Source of the DNA: Nitrospirota bacterium
GTDB taxonomy: Bacteria > Nitrospirota > Thermodesulfovibrionia > Thermodesulfovibrionales > UBA1546
NCBI GenBank assembly: GCA_004298625.1
Contig: SCSY01000024.1
Span: 1-7,597 of the forward strand
DNA length: 7,597 nt
Reading direction: 5' to 3'
Shown: piece by piece, positions 1 through 5,771 of the stretch
Layout of the letters: each line of letters begins with the position of its first letter
Position numbering within the stretch: position 1 is the first letter of the stretch
The notes under the pieces: model-generated
The model's input: the letters and a program-made list of their open reading frames with translations, nothing else
Database searches by the model: none
Told to the model about the DNA's origin: nothing
Program-made: the position numbers and the translations under genes

Positions 1-729
1 AGATACCCCCTGAAGTTCGGCAACCTTGTTAAGGTTAAAATCGTTTGTTATTACCTTCCCATCAAGCGCCCTTGCAAGGGCAACAAGCTTTGCGTCAACC
101 TCTCTTATCTTGGGGAAATCCTCATCAACTATTCTTACAGTTACATTGGACATCTTCTGCAGCTTATGGAGAACGTCGAGCCCTCTCCTGCCCCTTCCCC
201 TCTTAAGCGCATCCGGGGAATCAGCTATGTATTGCAGTTCCTGAAGAATAAACTGCGGAAGTATAAAGGTCCCTTCGATAAACCCTGCTTCGCACACATC
301 GGCAATGCGGCCGTCTATTATAACGCTCGTATCCAGCAATTTTAGATTCTCCTCAAATCCCTGCCCTTTGAACAATCTAAGCATGCCTGATACTGTAAGT
401 CCCTTGCCCCGCTTCAGCCCCACAAGCAGACCCGCATATCCTAATAATGCCTCCGTAACAAATGTTATTGTCATATAGTCCTGAGGTATAAGCGGCCTGA
501 ACGGAAATATTAAAAGCCTTGCAAACAAAAGACCGATCCCAAGACCCAACAGCCCGCCGATAAGCACTCCGATGGAAACCTTTTTAAATATTTCCTCTGC
601 AAAAAGGGCAAGCGCTCCGATAAGCGCTCCGCTTGCAGAGCCTATGAGCTGCGCATCATATTTAACGCCAAGCAAATAGCCTGATAATAAAAAAATCGAA
701 AATAGAGTTATTCTTAAAACAATAATCAT
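1..729 (-). CDS. PIN/TRAM domain membrane protein (YacL-like), 3' end cut by window edge
   Basis: Reading leftward from the ATG at 727-729, the frame stays open for 243 codons to the window edge, so the C-terminus is missing. Residues 1-105 hold about four hydrophobic segments (roughly 3-21, 27-45, 51-73 and 85-105). A PIN nuclease fold follows from about 128. Its acidic residues are visible: D133 and D139 in LLDTSVIIDGR, E164 in LQEL, D212 in VDAKL and D230 in TNDFN. Known relatives (Bacillus YacL type) are about 350 residues long and end in a TRAM RNA-binding domain, so about 100 residues probably lie outside the window. The likely role is a membrane-tethered RNase or RNA-binding protein; the substrate is unknown. 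A strong Shine-Dalgarno sequence 5 bases upstream fixes the start. It lies 29 bases after the HtrA stop and is probably co-transcribed with it. Family assignment is confident, function is inferred. Confidence 0.9.
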   Translation of the reverse strand, partial: MIIVLRITLFSIFLLSGYLLGVKYDAQLIGSASGALIGALALFAEEIFKKVSIGVLIGGLLGLGIGLLFARLLIFPFRPLIPQDYMTITFVTEALLGYAGLLVGLKRGKGLTVSGMLRLFKGQGFEENLKLLDTSVIIDGRIADVCEAGFIEGTFILPQFILQELQYIADSPDALKRGRGRRGLDVLHKLQKMSNVTVRIVDEDFPKIREVDAKLVALARALDGKVITNDFNLNKVAELQGVS

Positions 730-734
730 TCCTC

Positions 735-743
735 TCACCTCCC
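735..743 (-). promoter_or_regulatory. Strong ribosome binding site of the PIN/TRAM gene
   Basis: The minus strand reads GGGAGGTGA, an almost full match to the anti-Shine-Dalgarno sequence, followed by 5 bases (AGAGGA region) before ATG. It sits in the short AT-rich gap after the protease stop codon. It supports the ATG at 729 and suggests translation independent of the upstream gene. Confidence 0.8.
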
Positions 744-758
744 TTTATTATTTATTAA

Positions 759-2225
759 TTAAGACGCCCTGATAACGGCATAAAACCTCTGACCGCCTCT
801 GTTAATAAAAAGTAAAACTGTCCCCCCGGGTTTTATACCCGAGGCGATTTTATTGAAGTCATTGATGGTGTTTATTTTTTTATTATCTATCTCCTGAATA
901 ATATCTCCTTTTTTAAGCCTTGCCTCTTCGGCTGCGCTGCCCGGCTCAACTCTTATGATAACCACACCTTTTTCATCTCTGCTCAGTCCAAGCTGCTGTG
1001 CAATTTCTTTAGTAAGTTCTATTACCTCAAGACCGGCAAGCGCTTCTTTTTGTTTATCCTCATGTGATAATTCAGGCGATGTCTCGCCGATCTCTTTCGG
1101 ATATTCAGCTATCATCGCATTTAAATTATACTCCTTCCCCCCCCTGAGCACCTTCACAGCCACCTGCGACCCTGCCTTGCTCTGTGCAACTGTATTTCTG
1201 AGGCTGTCGGCGTCTGTCACTTTCTTCCCGTTGTATTCGAGGATTATATCGCCCCGCATTATCCCTGCCTTTTCAGCAGGACTTCCTTTCACGATGTCTC
1301 CAACCAGGGCTCCGTTTGAATCTTTAAGTCCGAATTTTTGAGAAAGTTCAGGAGTGAGTCTCTGTATCGAAACTCCAAGCCATCCGCGCGTTACCTTGCC
1401 ATGTTTTACAAGCTGGTCCATAACAGAGCGCGCAAGACTGCTCGGCACAGCAAAGCCTATGCCCTGATAACCGCCTGTTTTTGAAAATATTGCGGTATTT
1501 ATCCCTATTACCTCCCCTTTAATGTTCACCAGGGGGCCGCCTGAATTGCCGGGATTTATTGCGGCATCAGTCTGTATAAAGTCCTCGTAGTCCGTAATCC
1601 CAACGCTCACCCTGCCGACTGCGCTTATTATACCCATTGTTACAGTATGGCTTAAACCAAAGGGATTGCCGATAGCAAGGACAAATTCTCCAACCTGCAA
1701 GTTATCGGAATCAGCCCACGGAGCCGTTGGAAGGTCTTTCGCATTTATCTTTACCACTGCAATATCCGTCTTGGAATCAGCGCCCACCACCTTTCCCTTA
1801 AAACTCCTGTTGTCATAAAGGATAACCTTTATCTCTTCCGACTGTTCCACTACATGATTATTGGTGATTATATAGCCGTCGCCGGATACGATTACCCCTG
1901 AGCCGAGGCTCTGCTCCTTCCATTTTTTAGGAGTTCCGAATTCATGAAAAGGGTCAAAAAAATTAAAGAAGGGGTCTTCAAAAAAAGAAGGGACATCCCG
2001 TTTTACAACCTTTGTCGTCGAGATATTCACAACCGCAGGAGATATGGCATTGGCTATCTCGGAAAATGCCTTTGATGTCTCTAATATCTGGCTCGGCACT
2101 TTTGGCGAGACCGACAGCGCCGGTCGTGAAGGACCGGAAATCCTGCCGAGGATGTAAAATGAAATTCCTCCGAGCAGAAATCCCAACAATAATATGATAA
2201 TTCCAATGGATATTTTCTTTTTCAT
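759..2225 (-). CDS. htrA: Do-family periplasmic serine protease (DegP/HtrA type)
   Basis: This 488-residue protein is full length for the Do family. The N-terminus is MKKK followed by a hydrophobic stretch (about 5-27), a signal peptide or anchor that places the enzyme in the periplasm. The trypsin-like domain (about 60-270) has a complete catalytic triad: H124 in TNNHVVE, D154 in KTDIAVV and S228 in NPGNSGGPL. Two PDZ domains follow, at about 283-375 (GWLGV, GDIILEYNGK) and 395-485 (GDIIQEIDNKK). The linker at residues 79-95 is rich in Phe and Asp, as in the LA loop of DegP. Family members degrade or refold misfolded envelope proteins and are normally stress induced. No good Shine-Dalgarno sequence precedes the ATG, but the lysine-rich signal start supports this codon. 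It is first in a probable two-gene unit with the PIN/TRAM gene and is divergent from the PagL-like gene. Confidence 0.96.
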   Translation of the reverse strand: MKKKISIGIIILLLGFLLGGISFYILGRISGPSRPALSVSPKVPSQILETSKAFSEIANAISPAVVNISTTKVVKRDVPSFFEDPFFNFFDPFHEFGTPKKWKEQSLGSGVIVSGDGYIITNNHVVEQSEEIKVILYDNRSFKGKVVGADSKTDIAVVKINAKDLPTAPWADSDNLQVGEFVLAIGNPFGLSHTVTMGIISAVGRVSVGITDYEDFIQTDAAINPGNSGGPLVNIKGEVIGINTAIFSKTGGYQGIGFAVPSSLARSVMDQLVKHGKVTRGWLGVSIQRLTPELSQKFGLKDSNGALVGDIVKGSPAEKAGIMRGDIILEYNGKKVTDADSLRNTVAQSKAGSQVAVKVLRGGKEYNLNAMIAEYPKEIGETSPELSHEDKQKEALAGLEVIELTKEIAQQLGLSRDEKGVVIIRVEPGSAAEEARLKKGDIIQEIDNKKINTINDFNKIASGIKPGGTVLLFINRGGQRFYAVIRAS

Positions 2226-2236
2226 CGCTATTTTTA

Positions 2237-2266
2237 ATTATAATCCTCATAACGATGTATTGTCTA
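2237..2266 (-). promoter_or_regulatory. Sigma70-type promoter for the HtrA gene
   Basis: On the minus strand a -35 box TAGACA (2266-2261, 5 of 6 matches to TTGACA) is followed by an 18-base spacer and a perfect -10 box TATAAT (2242-2237). A start site 7-9 bases past the -10 box falls at about 2230-2228, only a few bases before the ATG at 2225. Transcripts from it would therefore be nearly leaderless. The match is by eye; no transcript data are available. Confidence 0.6.
2239..2244 (+). promoter_or_regulatory. Candidate -10 box for the PagL-like gene (shared palindrome)
   Basis: The plus strand also reads TATAAT here because the 8-base sequence ATTATAAT at 2237-2244 is its own reverse complement. 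A start near 2251 would give the PagL-like mRNA a leader of about 50 bases. No convincing -35 box lies at the right distance on this strand (2215-2220 is TTCTTT), so promoter strength is uncertain. No better plus-strand promoter was seen in the gap. Confidence 0.35.
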
Positions 2267-2301
2267 CCCTAGTTGCTCTTTAGGCAGGCCGGCATGTTAA
2301 A

Positions 2302-2922
2302 ATGCAGCAGATGTCAACAAGAAATAATATAGACTGCGGGCTTTTTATGATTCCTGTTTTTTTAGTTTTAGTCTTCGTGTCGGGAATATCCGCTGAAGAG
2401 GAAAAGCCAGCCGGCCCTCATAACGCAACGAGCCACTGGGGTGTCTTGGGAGGATATGGCGTTACACATAAGGGATTTAAGAATACCCGCACCAAGGTTG
2501 AAACAGTTGACTTTGTGGTAAGGCGGGGATATTTTTTTACTGAGGAAATAGGAAGGTCATGGTATAAAGGCCGGCACGAATGGATTTTTGAAATCCCTGT
2601 CCACTATGTCACAAATCCGGAAACAGCCATAATGACCGGCATTAACCTTCTTGGATGCTGGAATCTTACCTCCTCAAAAAAAGTAGTTCCGTATTTATTT
2701 GCAGGAGGCGGGCTTCTGTATACCAACCTTAATGTGCCTGAGCTTGGAGCAGAGTTTAACGGCAACTACCAGGCAGGAGCGGGCATCCATTATTTTATAA
2801 CCGGAAACACCAGCATCGAGTTCAACTACCGCTATCATCATATCTCAAATGCAGGCACTGCAAAACCGAACGACCCGCTAAATTCAAGCAAGGTTATGGT
2901 CGGAATATCATTCTTTCGGTAG
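2302..2922 (+). CDS. PagL-family acyloxyacyl hydrolase (lipid A 3-O-deacylase-like)
   Basis: This 206-residue protein has a hydrophobic segment at about 12-29 and a probable signal peptidase site after ISA (residue 31), so the mature protein starts near EEEK. The rest alternates like beta strands and ends in Phe-Arg, consistent with a small outer-membrane barrel. The family signature is YRYHHISNAG at 176-185. H180 and S182 match the catalytic His-x-Ser of Pseudomonas PagL, which removes the 3-O-linked acyl chain from lipid A. PagL also uses a Glu shortly after the Ser, but there is no Glu between 183 and the end here, so activity or the third residue may differ. The start is uncertain: the ATG at 2302 has only a weak, distant AGGCAGG, and an ATG at 2311 is possible. 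Its last 15 bases overlap the end of the convergent radical SAM gene. Confidence 0.8.
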   Translation: MQQMSTRNNIDCGLFMIPVFLVLVFVSGISAEEEKPAGPHNATSHWGVLGGYGVTHKGFKNTRTKVETVDFVVRRGYFFTEEIGRSWYKGRHEWIFEIPVHYVTNPETAIMTGINLLGCWNLTSSKKVVPYLFAGGGLLYTNLNVPELGAEFNGNYQAGAGIHYFITGNTSIEFNYRYHHISNAGTAKPNDPLNSSKVMVGISFFR

Positions 2923-4350
2923 GCGGGTTTTTGTCTCAAAATCTTTTCTGATTTTAAGGAATGTGGAGAGATTTCTTATCATCCTGTAAGCGCTGTGCGG
3001 AGATTTAAACATAAGAGGGCCGAATTTCCTGACCCAGTTTTTTCCGGTGTAAAATCTCTTAATGAATTGGCTATAAAGTTCCTCCAGCCTTTCTTTTGAT
3101 TTTATGCCCTTGGGCACAAATACAAAATTCAGGCAATTCATCAATTCCCATTTTTCATTAAATGCGCCCTCCTCATGGATTGTCTTATATATTGGAGATC
3201 CCGGGAAGGGGGTGAACTTGGTAATGTTCATGTCGTCGAGTTGTAAATCCGAGATAAAATCAGACGTCATCTTGATTGTTTCCTCCGTCTCTCCCGGCAG
3301 GCCCATCATGAAAAGCCCTTTTGCCCTGAGGCCGTTTTTTTGTATCTGCCTCACGGCTATTTTCATATCATTGAAATTTACTTTTGATTTATGCCTGGCA
3401 AGTATTTCAGGAGAGCCCGATTCTATCCCCAGGCTTACCATCCAGCATCCGGCGGACCTGAGCATTTTTAAAAGGTCGTCATCAATATGGCCGACCCTTA
3501 CTGCGCAATTGAATGTCATGCGCAAGGGTTTTTCCCTCAATAAATTACAGAACTTCTCGATGCGCTCGCGGTGGAATGTGAAAAGGTCATCATAGAAAAA
3601 AACATGCCGCACATTAAATTCTTTTTTTAAAAAAACCATATGCTCGTAGAGATATTCCGCTGAGTTGAATCTGAAACTCCTGCGGAAGACAGAACGGTCG
3701 CAATATGAACACTGGTAAGGACAGCCCCGGCTGGATATTATGGTCGCGCTCGGGGAGCGCGGGTAGTTAAACAACGGCGCTTCAAAGGATTTTGGAAAAC
3801 CTTCCAATTTATGATAGGCGGGGAAAGGCAGTTCATCCAATTCGCATAAATCAGTCCTGATGCCGTTTGATTTTATCTCTGAGCCGTCGCGGAAAATTAA
3901 TCCCTCTATGCCATTTAAATTTCTTCCACAGGCAAGTTCTTCCAGTGCCTTTTCCCCTTCGCCGGTTATCACAAAATCTATGAAGGGAAATAGTTCAAGT
4001 ATCTTTTCTCTCAGGGCGGAGACATGAACGCCTCCGAAAACTATTTTTACATCAGGGATGTTTTTTTTAATTTCTTCTGCGTGGCGGCAGGCGTCAATAA
4101 AACCTGATGTTGTTGCCGTAAAACCGACTATATCGGGCTTAAATGAAAAGACACGGCTCATAACATCTGCGGTTCCGGCATATTCAACCGGCGACTTGCA
4201 ATTGTGGATGCCTGCATCAATCCCCTTTTTAATCAGATATGCTGCAATGGAAAGTATCCCCGTAGGCGCCATGTGAACGGCTGCCATGGTCTTATCCTTC
4301 TTGCCCTCCATCCAGTTTGAACCAAAGGGGTTAACGAGCAAAATTTTCAT
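2908..4350 (-). CDS. B12-binding domain radical SAM protein (last gene of operon)
   Basis: This 480-residue enzyme has an N-terminal cobalamin-binding Rossmann-like domain (about 1-140; GFTATTSG near 77-83, FGGVHVS near 105-111). A radical SAM core follows, with the 4Fe-4S motif C210-x3-C214-x2-C217 in RGCPYQCSYC. Later core signatures are FFYDDLF (251-257), LGIESGSPE (307-315) and GLFMMGLPGETEE (345-357). A helical, basic tail runs from about 415. The DxHxxG motif of base-off B12 proteins is absent, as is usual for this class. Relatives perform C-methylation, ring formation or other radical chemistry; substrate is not predictable here. Its ATG overlaps the stop of the ligase gene (ATGA), with only a weak AAGAAG upstream, which points to translational coupling. 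AT-rich rows contrast with the first radical SAM gene of the operon. Confidence 0.92.
   Translation of the reverse strand: MKILLVNPFGSNWMEGKKDKTMAAVHMAPTGILSIAAYLIKKGIDAGIHNCKSPVEYAGTADVMSRVFSFKPDIVGFTATTSGFIDACRHAEEIKKNIPDVKIVFGGVHVSALREKILELFPFIDFVITGEGEKALEELACGRNLNGIEGLIFRDGSEIKSNGIRTDLCELDELPFPAYHKLEGFPKSFEAPLFNYPRSPSATIISSRGCPYQCSYCDRSVFRRSFRFNSAEYLYEHMVFLKKEFNVRHVFFYDDLFTFHRERIEKFCNLLREKPLRMTFNCAVRVGHIDDDLLKMLRSAGCWMVSLGIESGSPEILARHKSKVNFNDMKIAVRQIQKNGLRAKGLFMMGLPGETEETIKMTSDFISDLQLDDMNITKFTPFPGSPIYKTIHEEGAFNEKWELMNCLNFVFVPKGIKSKERLEELYSQFIKRFYTGKNWVRKFGPLMFKSPHSAYRMIRNLSTFLKIRKDFETKTRLPKE
3622..3635 (-). repeat. T7-A7 homopolymer pair inside the second radical SAM gene
   Basis: Seven T followed by seven A (the same on both strands) lie in codons 239-243 of the radical SAM gene, which reads through in frame as V-F-L-K-K. 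In frame it forms two adjacent slippery heptamers, T-TTT-TTA and A-AAA-AAA. It is a likely spot for polymerase slippage or sequencing indels; the intact frame here argues against an error in this copy. Confidence 0.6.
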
Positions 4351-5771
4351 CTTCTTATCTTTCCGCTTGCGGTTCTGGGGATTGCTTCGACGAATTCGAA
4401 ATCCTTCGGCACCTTGTATCTCGCCATGCGCTGATAGCAGAACCGCCGCAAAGCGATCCCGTCCAAAACGCCAGCTCCCTTTAAAACGACCCTGGCCATA
4501 GGCAGCTCCCCATACTCTGAATGAGCAACGCCGTATACATGGGATTCTTTTACCTGAGGGTGCTGGTCGAGCACGGCCTCGACTTCCTGAGCAAATACCT
4601 TCATGCCCACGAAATTAATAACATCCTTTTCCCTTCCTGCGATGAAGAGAAAACCATCGTTGTCTATCTTCCCCAGGTCTCCTGTCTTAAACCACCCGTC
4701 AGTCAGAATGTTCTTTCTGCCCCTCCAGGGAGAATAATAGGCATCAAGCATACCTTTGCCTTTTATTCGGATCTCGCCGATCCCATCGGCGCCTTTATTA
4801 TCAAGTGCGATTACGAAGTCAGGCAAAGGTTTCCCGACAGAGCCTCTCTTTTTTCTTCCCCCTGTGAGTCGAATAAACGGCAGGCCGACCTCGATGACCC
4901 CATAGGCCTCGGTCAGCTCAAAACCGAATTTCACAAGGAACTCTTCGGCCACCTGTTCAGGAAGTTTCATGGCTGTCGAGACAGCCAGACGGATATGCCT
5001 CAGGGCGTTGCCGGAGATACTTTCAGTGCGGGATACGAGACTGTAATGAAAAGGCGAGGCATAGATAAAGGTTCCTTTATATTTGGTTATCCCTTCTATC
5101 AGGGATTTAGGAAAGAAATTATTGCAGAGGATAATGGTTGCGCCCTTTCTCAGAAAAAGAAGGATAGTAACGACAAAGTGGAAGCTCATGGAAAGGACCC
5201 ACAGGATGTTGTCCCCGGATGTTATTTTAAGGCCCTTATTTGCTGCATCAGTCCTTTCGATAATCGCTTCATGCGAAAGGACGACTCCTTTGCTCTTACC
5301 TGTGGTGCCTGAACTGAACCTGATAAATGCAGGGTTGATTTTGTAGTATTCTTCGCAGGGTTCATCCTTAACTTCTCTCTTTGTGATAAAGAATTCTTTT
5401 TGGAAAAAGCCTTTTGATTGAAGGGCGCGAGAGCCCTTATCTTTATATGCCCCTTTTTCAAAGACCAGAAAATTTACCGCCATCCTCTCAAGAATGCCTG
5501 TGATCTCAGAACCGGTCTGTTCCGGAGATATGGGAACGACCACTGCCGATAAAGATAAAACAGCAAGGCTTGCGGCAATGTAGTCTATGCTGTCGTTACA
5601 TAGAAGTCCTACGCGGTGAAACGGCATCACGCCTTTTTCTTTCAGCGCAGAGCTAATCTCCTCGGCGGAAGAGATCAGTTTGCCGTAAGAAATTTTAGAG
5701 CTGCCTTCGATTACCGCTGTTTTTGCGCTGAATTTTTTTGTTTCCTGTTTTATTGTCTGAAATATATTCAC
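4347..5771 (-). CDS. AMP-forming acyl/aryl acid ligase (class I adenylate-forming enzyme)
   Basis: This 474-residue protein carries the whole set of ANL superfamily core motifs: the ATP loop SSGTTGKSKG (153-162), AYGVIE (289-294, A5), TGDLG (363-367, A7 Asp365), GREKD (379-383, A8) and PRTASGKIRR (465-474) with the catalytic Lys471. It should activate a carboxylic acid as acyl-adenylate and pass it to CoA or a carrier thiol; the acid cannot be told from the sequence. It is on the short side for acyl-CoA synthetases and ends directly after the A10 lysine motif, without the usual few extra residues. No carrier-protein domain is fused. The start is a GTG overlapping the stop of the preceding gene (GTGA), with GGGGA about 8 bases upstream. 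The stop overlaps the next gene (ATGA). It sits between two B12 radical SAM genes, suggesting a shared biosynthetic pathway. Confidence 0.93.
   Translation of the reverse strand: MNIFQTIKQETKKFSAKTAVIEGSSKISYGKLISSAEEISSALKEKGVMPFHRVGLLCNDSIDYIAASLAVLSLSAVVVPISPEQTGSEITGILERMAVNFLVFEKGAYKDKGSRALQSKGFFQKEFFITKREVKDEPCEEYYKINPAFIRFSSGTTGKSKGVVLSHEAIIERTDAANKGLKITSGDNILWVLSMSFHFVVTILLFLRKGATIILCNNFFPKSLIEGITKYKGTFIYASPFHYSLVSRTESISGNALRHIRLAVSTAMKLPEQVAEEFLVKFGFELTEAYGVIEVGLPFIRLTGGRKKRGSVGKPLPDFVIALDNKGADGIGEIRIKGKGMLDAYYSPWRGRKNILTDGWFKTGDLGKIDNDGFLFIAGREKDVINFVGMKVFAQEVEAVLDQHPQVKESHVYGVAHSEYGELPMARVVLKGAGVLDGIALRRFCYQRMARYKVPKDFEFVEAIPRTASGKIRR

Noticed and set aside
609..630. Short tandem repeat of AAGCGCTCCGAT within the PIN/TRAM gene
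   Set aside because: It is just under two copies of 12 bases encoding A-L-I-G-A-L in a transmembrane helix. Low-complexity membrane sequence explains it.
955..1341. Plus-strand open frame opposite the HtrA PDZ region
   Set aside because: The real gene on the other strand is complete with catalytic triad and two PDZ domains. This frame is rich in Ser, Cys and Phe, as is typical of an antisense shadow.
1978..2250. Minus-strand frame starting at an ATG upstream of the HtrA start
   Set aside because: It overlaps the HtrA N-terminus in another frame and shows no domain. Its ATG also lies upstream of the proposed -10 box.
2873..2932. ACCCGC ... GCGGGT followed by a T run after the PagL-like stop, as a possible terminator
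   Set aside because: The two arms (2873-2878 and 2922-2927) are only 6 bases long with a loop of over 40 bases inside coding sequence, too weak for an intrinsic terminator.
4521..5312. 263-codon plus-strand open frame opposite the ligase gene
   Set aside because: It lies wholly inside the adenylate-forming ligase, which has all core motifs. The antisense protein is of irregular composition, with no family features.
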